Shown piece after piece: positions 48,738 through 61,382 of a stretch of 64,000 nucleotides of DNA. The position numbers were made by a program, and so were the translations under genes. The stretch is taken from positions 62,001-126,000 of the forward strand of contig JAFKAC010000055.1 in the NCBI GenBank assembly GCA_025766275.1, in the 5' to 3' direction. The stretch's first letter is position 1. Each line of letters opens with the position of its first letter. The stretch comes from Lactarius indigo (taxonomy: Eukaryota > Basidiomycota > Agaricomycetes > Russulales > Russulaceae). Below the pieces are notes generated by a model that had not been told where the DNA came from, did not search any database, and was given only the letters and a program-made list of their open reading frames with translations.

Positions 48738-50148
48738 AATTGCCTGCTCGCCGCTATCTGATCTGTTCACCCCGCCGAAGTCTCGAACCTCGTTCCAGTG
48801 TGGAGGGTCTCCTAAATTAGAAGGACTCACCCAGTCAAAATTTTCACTAACCCCTTCGGGTTCCTCGGGTCTGTACTTTCTCGGATCATATTGCCACGAG
48901 CGGGTCTTGTCTGTCAGCCGACTCAGCACTCGAAAGGAAATGCCTCTCAAACGCAGTTAAGCCTAAAAAAAAGGCCACGTTTCACACATAAGCGCTAATG
49001 CTTTATATCAGATATACCTTTGACGCTTCAATATCACGATCAGCTGACTGGAATAACATTGGGGATCAAGGGCATCCATGATATCAAGCGTTCTTGGATC
49101 CCCAGTACACGGTCAATGGCTCGATGAAAAGCGTAGCTTTCTGCTGCGCACCGGCAAGCTGTTGTATCTGAATACTGTAATTGGAATTCGTGTGGAACTA
49201 CTTCAGGGCTGCGCAACTCGTACTTCAGTATGATGGAAATTCTCGTAACGGTAGGGTATTGTGCCATCGTGACTCGCTCGGTAATTGTGAGTTAACGCCC
49301 CAGCTCGATAGAAAACCAGATAACCTAGTAGGCAATTCGACGAAGTTCGCCCTGCCGCCAGCTAATGTCACAGAAATAACGCTTCGGGTTATCTAACCAG
49401 ATGCTTGTACTCACTTCTTGCAACCGGTGCGGAGATAACGAGGTGATATACTTCTTCGACCATCTTCGTAGTATTAGGCAGACAAGTCGTGAATTAAGCA
49501 CCCAACGGACCCAATCAGGGTACGAAGCTGACCAAGTCGAGAACAGTGAGGTCCCGCCATGAAGCTTCAATGAGGTTTCAGATTCTTCCAAAGTAGAAGG
49601 CCGGTTGCTTGGCCTAGGCTGCAAATCGGTTCGCCGTCAGGCGCTATTATTGGCTAGGACCGATAGTGGTTTGTGAAACCGCCTTCTATCATTTTATTAC
49701 ACTGCGCATCTGTAACTGGTCACTACGACACTCGCCAACACGATGCGTAACAAACCCTAGCGCACGTGGGGCAGCACAAAGACCGTACTTCTTTATTTAC
49801 TTTGTCCCTAGATTAAGTTGTCGGTGACACCAATTTACCGAAAATACGAATGTGTTGTTCTAACCGCTAAGAAGGAAACCCAAGGAAATAACCCGGAAGA
49901 GTACAAACATAGTCGTCAAAAGTCCTGTAGAATATATCGACATAGAATCTACTGCGCAAAACCCATGATTGGCGTGGAAAGTCCAAAATTATACTTGAAC
50001 GGACGTTGCCCAGCGAATTGGAATTTGCAAGTTCCAAAGGTCGTTTGCCACGTCCCCATCTCTACTTCTGCTGGCATTTATCTGCGCAGGGAGCGGTGAC
50101 CCGGCTGCCAACCACCGCTGATGCCAATCTAGCTGATACATCAGTTTT

Positions 50149-51129
50149 TCATAATACATCCGAACAAAGCGGCAAGTACTGACCTTCCAAGCCCGGGAAC
50201 TCGTCCCTGTAGAAGTCCAGAAGGTGTCTTACAGTAGCGTGCACCGCTTTGGTCCGAGATTTTTCAGCAGGTTCAGAGTCACCCGAGATTCTTTTAGCAA
50301 GGGTTGTTGGGTTAGAAACATCTTCCACAGGAAATCGTTGGTTGTCGACGGTGAAGGTACCTATTAGATGATCAGTTGAACAAACCGAAACGGTTTAAAC
50401 GGTCAAAAGAAGCGTACGTGGCTTCCACATCTGAAGGTCGACACAGAGCCGATAGAGTTCTGCGCAACCAAATTGCTCTCGCGTGGGGGCAATCGCCCCA
50501 TTCACGATGTCTAGTCTCCGTTCGCACGCCTTCTCCGAGGCGTTCTTGAAGTTGATTACGAACGGTTTCGAGTTCGTAATGAGAACGTCGGATATCCTGG
50601 GCCCACCATGAACCACGCCGGCGTCGTGAACCCTTTTAATAGCGTTGATAACGTTTACCCTGAAGCGCCGAAGGTGTGGGTCATTGCACCACTAGATAGC
50701 AAACGGAAAGGCACACCTCAGAGTAAGTGGTACATCGCCTTGCGTGTCATAAATGGAGCGGATGGGCTTGCCGCTGTACTCGAGGACTAAGCAGCCGAAG
50801 GTCTGGGGCTCGGAATGGCTGAAAAAATATCCAAAGCACTTGGGGATGCACTCTCCCTGCAATTTGTGGAGTTTCTGGTAGAAAGAGAGCTCCTTCTTGA
50901 GCGCCTCGATGGTGTTCGTGGAAGTTCCAAGCTTTGCAACTACGTCGAACGTGCCCCGAGAAGAGGAGAGGGTGCCACGCATGATCGACTGTCCTCTGAG
51001 CCAAGATGTTTCCTTGAGTGTGAACGATGGTCCTGTCGCTTTGTGCGTTTCGTGGGCCCGAAGCGTGCGATGCTCGTAGTCGCGTGGACGTACCGCAGAT
51101 GGTGGCATTGTCAAGATGAGGATAGACAT
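50149..51129 (-). CDS. pseudokinase-like protein, copy 1
   Basis: Three exons on the minus strand (51129-50717, 50659-50418, 50360-50149) give 288 aa. The kinase N-lobe is read as RGTFDVVAKLG, KKELSFYQKL and the hinge-like CLVLEYSGKP. The C-lobe has HDAGVVHGGP where kinases have HGD, a Asp at the usual Asn of the catalytic loop, and INFKN where DFG is expected. Both aspartates needed for phosphotransfer are therefore missing, in both copies. It likely acts as a scaffold or binder, if at all. The second intron (50417-50361, 57 nt) is a multiple of three but contains a stop, so it must be spliced out. A TATA box is kept 51 bp upstream. The family resembles small mushroom kinase-like proteins without a named role. 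Confidence 0.75.
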
Positions 51130-52779
51130 TATCGCGGGATTGTGAAATGGGCGTGGCGGGATTGTGAGGATAGGTTAGTTTTATAGTACTGTATGTGTGC
51201 ACCTCATTTCGTTACTCTTCAAGTTACCCGAAGTTTAGATGGGGGACTGAGATCTGAACGCTGAATCGACAATAGGACGAGTCTGTGCACAGGGTCTAGA
51301 CACCGTTCTTGCTAGACGCCGTTTTTGGGAATATGATGATGAGTGTTACTGTAATGATCGTTCCCCCTGAGTATGACTGTATGAGCGCCAGGCAAAAAAA
51401 GAACTGTGGCAATGAGCTTACAGTAGTGCGTGCAGTGGGATGGGTCATGATGAGCTACGTACGGTCAGAGGCAACACTCTGTAGCAGAGCAATATGAACT
51501 GGCGCGCAGAATTCTGATCGGACCTGGTCTCGATCTGTAACTGACCGGTACTGACCGACCGTGCTTGAGTCCAAAGTTTCTCAAGACAGGGCACATGAAA
51601 TGTTTCGCACAGATCAAGACATTGCTGAGGGCTTGTCGGCCTCGGCAGCACGCCGCCATCACTGGCTGGGGAGATAGCAAGGCGCTACCTGCCGCACCGA
51701 GAAGCCCAGAAGAGAGTCAGCCGAGGTACGGAGGTTGAAATCATTGTGTGGAAGCCGCATAACTCATGACTAGAATCACTACAAGCACGTGCCCGAGTTC
51801 CGGAATATTGGATGCCTTGCGGTGTTGTTCTGTTAGGGACTGAAACAGGAACTCGGGAAATTCGGATATCTACCTCGGGCTTATACTCGTTTCAAACCTT
51901 TGGGCGAAAAAAAGGGCCTCGGGGATTCGCGTCGGGAGAAAGGCCGAGGCTTATATGCCATATAGTAGTATTCCGGTTTATTCCGGTTTTCTAAAACCAG
52001 AAAAGGCTTGATAAAAAAAGAACAAATTACTGTGGATTTAATTTGTGACAAATTCGTGTGAGCAAATCCCGGATAACCTGTTATCTTTGTTTGCCTCACT
52101 CGAACCATTCTTGCAACCACTCATTTTTTTTTTCTGTCGCGATGAAAAAAGCCGCGAGCCATAAAGCGGCAGGTGCTACTAGACATCCCATTCGGGGGCT
52201 TGGACTTCAAGAGATCGTTACTAGGTGGTGTAGACATGCATTTGCATTCCTACACCGCTTTCGAGATATCGACATTTTATGATACTTAGCAGATAGACTG
52301 ATACAAGCCCTGATACGCGTGGCATTGACAGGTCAACAAGTAAAGGTTCAGCGGAGAGTGACTGCCGGACGTTGTATAATGCGAGAAGATATATTTCACG
52401 TTAGGCTGTGGCAAGGAGACGGATCAAAACGAGGCAAGAACCAAGCCCTGCCAGTGGTGCATTGACATATTCCTTTTTTTGATTTTTTTTTGGCCACTGA
52501 CTCGGATACGGTACCACTCGAAAGCTTGTTCCAGCAATCAAGACCCTCTCCTGAGACAAGCTCTTTGACAACTGGTGGTCACAAGCAGTGTGCCACCGAT
52601 CCCCTATGTGATGCTGCGCAATGACTGACTTTGAGCTTAAGGACCAGTTACCCTGGCAATGAATGACCTACACTCAAGGCAGTAGCAATCTTCATTTACA
52701 ATCGAACGTGGAAATTGCTGAAAGGTTACGACGTCACTTTCGTCCGAATAACAGCGTCTGTCTATCTTTGTCTATCTCA
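51130..52779. other. Non-coding part of duplication unit 1
   Basis: Matches 55837-58.4 kb of unit 2 with many indels, for example GCAGCACGCCGCCA at about 51645 and 56758. No intact gene is seen. Confidence 0.5.
51180..51185 (-). promoter_or_regulatory. TATA box of pseudokinase copy 1
   Basis: TATAAA on the minus strand, 51 bp before the ATG at 51129. The duplicate gene keeps it at exactly the same distance (55887-55892). Confidence 0.55.
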
Positions 52780-53290
52780 GGCCGAGCTCAGAAAATTCAT
52801 CAAACTTGCAGGGACACCCTCACTTCTATTTCGACCTTCCGGCATTCGTTGATCACTATGGAGCTAATTTCTTCCGGGAAACCCTGAATGATGAGGGTAA
52901 TGTATATATTGTTGTTGACAAACCCGGGCTATCTCGTATCTTTGGCGGCGGATTACGGCGACATGTCGATGACGACAAATATTGTCATCATTTTCAAACT
53001 GCGCCTAGCATCTCTCTCTTGTAAGCGGCTGACCCATGGCCAGCAGACTTTTGTGGAAAGTTAGAAGACAAACAACTCATAGAATATTCACGATCCCCAA
53101 GGGGCTGTCAGCGCAACTTAAACGAGCTCGCAATTCCTGAAATTTAAGTTTCCCTTGTGATGGGCCGTGGGCACCCGGGTTACTGTTGAAAGTAACTTAC
53201 CGTTGTCAGAAGCCTTTTGGGAACCAGTCATACTGTATCCGAGACTGGAAAGTGTTGATTCGAGAAACATTGTCCCTACAGTTCATCTCT
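52780..53290 (+). pseudogene. decayed copy of the plus-strand unknown gene (unit 1)
   Basis: The frame around 52810-52990 (HPHFYFDLPAFVDHYGANF, VDKPGLSRIF) matches the middle exon of the gene at 57592-59836 (NPHFYHHLPTSRDAYGAEF, VDKPSLGRIY). Around 53040-53280 further pieces match, including the segment before its RDWKVLIQE-like motif, with stops and shifts. The Pro-rich C-terminal part and upstream exons are absent. Confidence 0.75.
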
Positions 53291-54857
53291 GATGATGATG
53301 GTCAGATGGTTCAGGTTTCGACGGTCCTCGGTGTTGGGGGTGATCAATTTGTTTCTTATCATAACCTGCGATGCCAGATGAGTACTGAGAGACTGGCTAG
53401 TGTACAATGCCAGTCACCTGCTCGATGCTCTGTGATTTGTTTATGCTATCAACATCTTGAACTCTGTTCTCGTTTGCGGGGTCCCCTGAATTAGAACTCA
53501 TCCGGTCAATTACAGTAAAAAACCTGTCCGGTCAACAATTTGCCACCGGGTTTCTTGGGTAAAATAAATGGTCTCGATCGCTTACATATCATCAGGCACA
53601 AAGTGACGATCTGAAGCTGTCGTCTCGTGGGCAGATGGTCCCACGAGCGGATTTTGTACGGCAGGCTCCAATCAGCCCGCTGTGTAACATCATGACGGAA
53701 GATGAAGAGCGTTGATGATGTCAAGCGTTCTTGGGTTGTCAGTGTGGGATTAAACGTTCGACGTAAAAGAAATGAGGATACGTAAAAAGTTTATCGTTTT
53801 GTCGTATCTGGACAATCACCCTCACGGAACTGCTTCAGACCACAATTTGTTCCGCAGAATGATCGAGTGGCAACTCCCCCGCAAATACAGACATTCCATC
53901 GGTGCGGACTTGGAGCCGTGCCGGATAATGAATAATGTCCCCAGTTGTATCTCGACTCAGAGCATGAGTCGGTAACTCAGATAAATAGTACGTACCGTGT
54001 CTTCGCAATCGAAGTGGAGATAGCTCGGTGATTTACCCATTTCAAGTGCTGCGTTATAGACTTGGAGGAACTCGGGATTTTTACAAAGACCCGCGAATTT
54101 CCAAACCGACCCGAGCGAAGCGCCAAGCTAAGAACAATGATGCCAGTGGGCCCACCGTGAGGGCTCGCAGAAGATTCCAATTGTTCCAAAGGGTGTCTGC
54201 CTGCCTTTCCGCCTGTTGCCAGTGGTCTAGGCTGCGATTAGGTTTCGCTGATAAGTAATTGTGGCCATTGGCTGGGACTTACGGCGGTTTTCCAGTGCAA
54301 AATTTAGGCCTTCCATCACTCATGCAATATTCACGGGTAGACGGCTCAGGATCGTAATTGGTGACTGCGACGCGCACGGATACTTTGATCACGACGCCCG
54401 TTTGACTGACCATCACTTTGTGTGGCAGATGCTAAGGTACCCGTGTGCCCTGATGCAGATTGCTTCAAGTTGAGTACAGTTTTATTCCTGGGATGAGTTA
54501 TCTACGCTACCAGACCGATCTACCGGAAAACCCTACAAAAGAGGAAAAAATGTGTCTATAATGTGTTTACCAACAGTGTGTCGCGCATAAGCACCTGAGA
54601 AAGAAAATATAGGGAATGACCTTGAACAGTATAAACACGTCTACAAGTTTTGTGGGCCAACGACACATGATGCAAGCTGCAATCGGTTAGAATTATGCTT
54701 GAATGGCCGCTGCTGAGCGAATCGGGATTTGTAGGTTCCATAGGTCGTTTGCCACGTCTCCGTCTTTACTTTCGCTGGCGTTTATCTGCGCGGGAAGTGG
54801 TGACCCAGCCACCAACCACCGCTGATGCCAGTCTACGAAGTCGATTCCATCAGCTTT

Positions 54858-55836
54858 CTAGAAGACTTCGGAACACAACGGCGGGTATTGACCTTCCAGG
54901 CCTGGGAACTCTTCTCTGTAGAACTCTAAAAGATGTCTTACAGTAGCATGCACTGCATCCGTTCGAGATTTTTCTGCAGGCTCTGAGTCGTTTGAGATTT
55001 TTTCCGCAAGCGCCGCTGGGTTAGAGACGTCTTCCACGGGAAATCGTTGGTTATCAACGACGAAAGTGCCTATTAACGGATATGTCAACCAACGGAAGTG
55101 GTTTATAGTTATCAGAAGCGTACGGGGTTTCCACACCCGAAGGTCGACACAGAGCCGATAGAGTTCTGCGCAGCCAAATTGCTCCCGCGTAGGGGTAATC
55201 GCCCCATTCACGATGTCCAGTCTCCGTTCACACACCTTCTCCGAGGCATTCTTGAAGTTGATTATGAACGGTTTCGTGTTCGTGACGAGAACGTCGAATA
55301 TTCCGGGCCCACCATGAACCACGCCGGCATCGTGAATCCTTTTAATTGCATTTATAATGCCCTCCCTGAAGCGAGGAAGCTGTGAGTGATACCACCAATA
55401 GCTCGCATGCAAAAAGGCCGCACCTCAGAGCGAGTGGCACGTCGCCTTGAGTGTCGTAAATGGAACGGACGGGCTTGCCGCTGTACTCAAGGACCAAGCA
55501 ACCGAATGTCTGGTCCTCGGACGGGCTGAAGAAATATCCAAAGCACTTGGGGATGCATTGTCCCTGCAAGTGACGGAGTTTCTGGTAAAAAGAGAGCTCC
55601 TTCTTGAGCGCCTCGATGGTGTTGGTGGAGGTTCCAAGCTTTGCAACTACGTCGAACGTGCCCCGGGAAGAGGAGAGGGTGCCACGCATGATCGACTGTC
55701 CTCTGAGCCAAGACGTTTCCTTGAGTGTGAACGACGGACCCGTTGCTTTGAAGGCGTCGTGGGCCCGAAGCGTGCGATGCTCATAGCTGAGCGGACGCAC
55801 CACGGATGGAGGCATAGTCAAGATCAAGGTAGACAT
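54858..55836 (-). CDS. pseudokinase-like protein, copy 2
   Basis: Exons 55836-55424, 55365-55124 and 55069-54858 on the minus strand give 288 aa, the same exon lengths as copy 1 (413, 242 and 212 nt). The same kinase-like blocks appear, with HGGP in place of HGD and INFKN in place of DFG, so catalysis is not expected. Changes between the copies are mostly conservative, as expected if the protein is still under selection. Its second intron (55123-55070, 54 nt) has no stop and is a multiple of three, so retention would insert 18 residues (TINHFRWLTYPLI region) in frame, unlike copy 1. A TATA box lies 51 bp upstream. Function unknown. Confidence 0.75.
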
Positions 55837-57591
55837 CGTCGCACGATTGAGAGATGGGTGTAGCGGGTGAGTTAGGATAGCCTGTATTTATACCATGTGA
55901 GCGCCTCAGCTCGTTATTATTTACGTTCTAGAAAATCTAGACAAGAACCCGAGGTCTTAAGGTGGACAGGACAACAAGACGAGAATCTACACACGGGGTC
56001 TAGACACCTTGCTTGCTAGATACTGCTTTTGGAAATATGACGTGGAAAACTTTGTAATTGCACCCCCTTGATACGTATTCCCAGGTCAGCGTGGGTTGAT
56101 GACGACACAAAGAGTAAGGCAAAATACAGAAAATACACGGTAGTGCGTGTGGGCGGGCCAGGTGATCATGAGCTGGGTGGGACTAGAAGCAACATTGGGT
56201 GACTTCCCGTAGGAATCTGACAGGTCTAGATAATTATTAATACGGCTGTACCCGGAATGTGTAAGCAGGAAAATAAACTCTGGAAGGCCTGTATTTCCCG
56301 TACACAAAAAATAATCTAGAGGTGCTCATATCGTTATGACTCCTCTCGGGCTTGGTAGGCGACATGGTGATGCAAGCCCATCCTCCCCGAGCCTGGTCGC
56401 CTTTCCACTGGGTCTGGCATATCGACATTTAAAGTTTAGAGCATTAAAAAGATTCTGTAGGAGGGTAGAGGAGGCACCTACAGATTTAAGGTCTGGAGGA
56501 TGCAATCGGTGCACGAAATGGTTTATGTGAGGAGCAGCACCTCGGCGATCTGGAAAAAACTCCGGTCTGGAGAACAGTCTAGAGGTTTCAGAGCTACGGG
56601 AAGTCACCCATTGTAGCAACCCAAATTTGCGTAAAGAATTCTGATCGGACCCGATGCCGATCTAGCTGAACCATCCGGCTTAAGTCCAAAGCATCCCAAG
56701 ACGGGCGCATATGAGATGCGCACAAGCCACGATATGGCCGAGGGCTTATCGATGTCAGCAGCACGCCGCCACTGCTGGTTAAGGAGGATATGAGGCGCCA
56801 CTGGCCGCCGAGAAGCCCAGACGAAGATGAGCCGAGGTACGGAGATTGAATCTCATGTGTGGAAGCAGTATGGCCTATGAACTTAGAGTACGTGCCCGAG
56901 TTTCGGAGTATCAGATGCCTGTTCTGTTAGGGGATCGAAAGAAAGATAGACGGACCTTGTATACCTCGGGAACTTGAGGTAAAAAGCATGTCGCGACAGG
57001 TGCTAGTGGATATCCCATTCGGAGCTTGGGCCTCCGAAGATCATTAAGTGGTGTAGACACGCATTTACCACGAGCATATCATGGTCCATTGAAATATCCT
57101 AATTGGCGCTTGGGCCGATACGCACAGCAAGTTAACAGGTAAAGGGTTCAGTTCAGCACCAGGCGATTGCCGTTGCGTAGGAAAACGACATATTGGGCCG
57201 GAAGCGCTGTCGGAGTTCACGGAAAGGTAACGGATCAAAACGAGGCAAGTCTGAAGACGAAATCCTGGACAAAGAGATTTACTCCTTGGCTGACCCAAAC
57301 CAGGACTCCAGGAGAGAACATTCACTGAGGCCGGTTCGATACCACCTGAACAAGCAAGACCCTCTGGGATAAACGAGCCCCTCGAAAACCGGTGGCCACA
57401 AGTTGTGGGCTGCGTGATGGCTGACTCTGAGTTCGTGGTTGCCTTGGTTGAGTGGCTCAGGTCTACAGTCCTCGTTGCGATCGACCGTGGCAATTGCCGA
57501 AAGGCCACAACTTGAACGTCACTCACCGCGTCAGTCGATCTGAGCCTGTGCAAACCACTGGCATCAAACCCACCAGGACACTCACTTATTA
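55837..57591. other. Non-coding part of duplication unit 2
   Basis: Matches the stretch downstream of pseudokinase copy 1 (51130-52700). No gene is seen. A minus-strand frame at 57065-57553 has a counterpart in unit 1 only as broken sequence. Confidence 0.5.
55887..55892 (-). promoter_or_regulatory. TATA box of pseudokinase copy 2
   Basis: TATAAA on the minus strand, 51 bp before the ATG at 55836, mirrored in copy 1. Confidence 0.55.
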
Positions 57592-59836
57592 ATGCACGCG
57601 ATCTACGTGCGTTGGGACATCTACTTATGTCCTGGGGTCGAGCAAGGTGAGTCCTGGTACTTATCTGTCATGCCTTCATCGCGGACCCAACAGCTCTCTC
57701 TGACTCTTTAATGCAGGTCCACCAACCATTCGATTCCTATTCTTTCGTCAAGTACATCAAGGATACCGGGAGGGCATATCAACGCCAAGCCATAGCACTG
57801 GTGTCGATATGTCGTGTCTTCGTGGAAGTATCTCCGGAGGGTGTCCAACAGGATGCGCAATTCAAAGAGTGACCGTCTTCACCCCAGCCCACTGGCAGAC
57901 CTATTACTAATAATTAATCAGAGCCATGTTTGCTGTAGATTTGGCCCTACGTTCTGCAACCAAAGCTGGGAAGGCAATCACAGACGTGGCGTCCAATGCA
58001 TTTGACAAAGCTCAGAAGAAATTGCTCCAGTATGAGAAGAGTGTACACCCAAGGTGATTGCTAGGCGTTCGGCCCTCGAATCAGTTTTGTTGATTCTGCT
58101 CAAATAGGGTCGAGATCGTGAATGCGAAAATGACCGAAGCCAAACAAATAGACCAACGACACCTAGGTCTCTTTAACCGACTTGTAGCGAGGCGTGGTGT
58201 TGATGTGAGGCCACGATACTACCTTAAGACCTTATTCTCGTATTAACACTCAGCCGTAGACCACCACACGTCAAAAACCCAAATTGGAAAAAGTCAAGTT
58301 TACCTTACTCGAGTCCTTGACAGACGAAAAACCACTCGTTGTGTATCGTGAGTAGAGACGCTCGATGTCTGTCTTCATTCTCACGTGAGCTGCAGAAATG
58401 CTCTCTGCTCAGTCAGAGTTTCCGGAGATCCTCTGGAATTTTTCTCGTCTTACAGATGAGAGGCGGCGGATCCCGTTGCGACAGAATCCTCATTTCTATC
58501 ACCACCTCCCGACCTCCAGGGACGCCTATGGAGCCGAGTTCTCCATGGACTCCATGAAGGATTTCTTACTCTGCAACGATACCATCTACGTTCTTGTTGA
58601 TAAGCCAAGCCTCGGCCGTATTTACCTGGAGGCCCAAGAGCGAAAACGCATTTTTGGCAACGTATGGATGCCAAAGCCAAACGATGTTATGATCTTCAAG
58701 GGTGAGCCTAACGTCACTCCGTCTGGATGATCCTCCCATAATATTTAGCAGATATTCGTGGGAAATTACAAGGGGAACAACTCGTTGGAAACGATATACA
58801 AAGTCACCAAGAACTGTTCTGGCGAGATGAACTCGACATTTCCCTCATGGATTCTTTCGCGATACCGCGAGAGTTACCAAAGCTTCCTTGGAAACCTGTC
58901 ACAGATATCCAAGACTGGAAGGTGTTGATTCAGGAAAAAACTTTGCACTCGACGAAAACCAGTGTGAGAATTTGCGTGAGTCCAGTTGTCACAAACGACA
59001 AGGTGCGCCCGGGTTTCTTTATACTTGTGAATCCTTGTCTCACTCAAGTCAAGGCTCCACTTGTGCCCGAAAAACGTGCTTCCAACCAGAAGTCCGATGC
59101 CCCTCCTGCGACTATTCCGACACGTGCGCCTACCTCCGTGCATGGCGGAGCCCTGGACGCTAATCCGGAAGTTCTACCAATACACGGTGCAGACTCTCGA
59201 TGCCTCCCCCTCTCCCAGGTACACCCAGCGCCATTGACCCCTGGACCTCCAAACCAGCACACCCCCGGTCCCAAGTCGATCACCGTCAATGTACTAAGTC
59301 CTCCTCCCCCTACGTCACCAGTCCCGCCGGCGCCGGCCCATCTGCGTGGATCACCGAACGCTGCAATCTCCCATACTATGGCACTGTCTTCGCCACCCCG
59401 GCCAGTTCATTATAGCAAACCCCCAGATACTCAGGAGCCGCGGAAAAACGTGCCAGAGCCCCAGGTTCCCACCTCGCCGGGCCCATTCTCTACCAACCCC
59501 CCTTCAAAGACAATTGACGATACTCTTGCTAACCCGAGACCGAACCTAACTTCTCAACGTCTTCACCCTCGACTTGCCTCTAACAATATGCAACCTTGTT
59601 CCCTGGAACAGAAACCAGCACCAATACAAAACCGAACCAAAGTTAACAACCCGACCCAGGGACCTACGAAGTCGTCTATCTCCATTTCTTCATTCACACA
59701 AATGTTCAAACCACTGTCTATGCCTGGGGCATTCCCCGGACCACAAATGGACGTAGATTGGGTCATGGTTTCCCCTGGTCCAGCGGATGTCCAGGGCGGA
59801 AACTGGCTGAAGCGGCTATTCCGCAGACATGGTTAA
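57592..59836 (+). CDS. protein of unknown function with helical N-terminus and proline-rich C-terminus
   Basis: Exons 57717-57840, 57939-58053, 58108-58204, 58260-58347, 58396-58701 and 58749-59836 join in phase to about 605 codons. The 5' end is unsure: an ATG at 57592 with a donor near 57637 is one option. The N-terminal part is helical (RSATKAGKAITDVASNAFDK). A compact middle part follows (HFYHHLP, DTIYVLVDKPSLGRIYLE), then a motif around DWKVLIQE. After that come about 200 Pro/Ser/Thr-rich residues and a short C-terminal motif (DVDWVMVSPGP, LKRLFRRHG). I recognise no domain. One wrecked copy lies at 52780-53290, and its 3' part recurs at 62564-63067. It lies beside a pseudokinase gene on the other strand in both duplication units. 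Confidence 0.6.
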
Positions 59837-61382
59837 CGCTCGATTGGACCTGCCGGCCACCGGACGTGTTCCCACTGTTTACTGCCCTCCCTTCATCTCT
59901 GAGAACCAGCTAACTTATGAAACTAATATCCAACGCTTGAACTTCTGAGCGCGGTGATCGCCTCAGTGGCTTCCAAATTACAATATAGTGTCGATTCCTA
60001 TGATAGCGGTTATCATGGCTGGGTCCCCTACCCTGGGTCTTGGATAGCCGAAAGAGTTATGTAAGAGCGGGTTTCGAGATAGACGGGGACATCCCAGACC
60101 TTTGACCCTCCCGTCCGTCGCCTCACTTCCTGGTTCCCCAGCACCGCTAATCGATACGGTAGTGGCAGACCCTCTAACTTTTGAGCCCTGCTTGTTCTTT
60201 CGGGGCACGTAACTGGAATTCGATTGCTAACAGTGTCACTGTGTGTTTACAACGTGTACGACCTTCTCCGCCGCCGATTTCGTACTGTCATATTACTAAC
60301 CTATACTATACTGTACCCCTTTGTACTGTACTAATGTTATGCCTACACTCCGACCAAATTATTTGTCCCCATGACCTCGCTTGAGGAAGGCCATGCACCA
60401 ACAATGAGGGAAAGGCCAATTACCAACTTCACCTTATCGAAGCGTCCCGAACCATGAGCGCCGTTAAATGTCAATATACTGTGGGCACTCCAGTTTATCA
60501 CACTTCACCGGTTTCACCTCACATGCAGGTGCCATCCACGCGCTGAGCAAAGACAACGTTGAATCGAAGGTGAACGATGAACTTTAAGTGGGCGCTGCAC
60601 TCTTAGGCGCTGAGGCTCTCAGGACACATGTTTCAGGTTCGGTCCGCCGTATCAAGATGTCACTACAGTAGCCCAGTCTCCACGCCGAACGGAGTGCCAG
60701 AAAACGACGACTTCTCTGTTCGACTTCTCCTAGACCGAGAACGAGGATGAAGAATTAGGCGCCACCACGCGAACCTGGAGTCGACGTGTAGGCGTCTTGA
60801 GGGGTAGACAAACTCAATGCGTCTCCGAATACTATTTCACGGACCCCCCTGGAAATACGGGCTAGTTGGCTTATCTTGAGTATCCTAACGTCAAGCCGAG
60901 AGCCAGTCTCGCCCAACCTTTTGTCCTATTTCCCTGACTTCCTTGAGGGTATGTGTTCCCTACTGCACCGTGGATAAAAGCCTTAAGATCAGCGGGCACA
61001 TAACTGGGTGTTGTTTTGTGGAGAAGGGGATGGGTGGATTTCTGAGCTTCTCCACGCCCTTCACAACCAGTGCTTCAAGTTGTAAGTAATACCATGATAT
61101 GAGTCCCTCAATAAGCCTCCATTTCTGACCGTTGCGACGCACACCGGCACTTTTCTGATACACTCCTCCAGCGGTGGACAATCGATTCGCGACTTTCGGT
61201 GACGTCATCGACTCGCTAGATGGAGACCTTAATTGACCACGTTTATTGGCGGCGATGTTCAATTGAACCTTGTACAGACTGGACCAACATACCCATCATT
61301 TATTTCAGGGCATTGCCAGTGCTTCACTCTCACCCTAATGGTTGATGCCGTCACAAATTTTCGTGGCGCGCAGGCTTTTGAT
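59837..61382. other. 3' flank of the unknown gene and unassigned region
   Basis: 59837-60720 recurs at 63068-64000 (same words, many substitutions). 60720-61382 is single-copy here. A minus-strand frame near 60960-61262 (RRNGQKWRLIEGLISWYY) is protein-like but has no partner. Confidence 0.45.

Larger units (their letters stand above)
48738..53290 (+). repeat. segmental duplication, unit 1
   Basis: This block is repeated head to tail starting at about 53417. Matching points have a steady offset near 4.7 kb: 48.74 with 53.42, 50.15 with 54.86, 51.13 with 55.84 kb. The offset grows to about 5.7 kb at its right end, where unit 1 has lost sequence. It carries pseudokinase copy 1 and the wreck of the plus-strand unknown gene. 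Confidence 0.8.
53417..60720 (+). repeat. segmental duplication, unit 2
   Basis: Head-to-tail repeat of 48.74-53.29 kb. It is longer because it keeps the entire plus-strand gene and its 3' flank. Its last part (59.34-60.72 kb) is repeated a third time from 62.56 kb. Confidence 0.8.
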
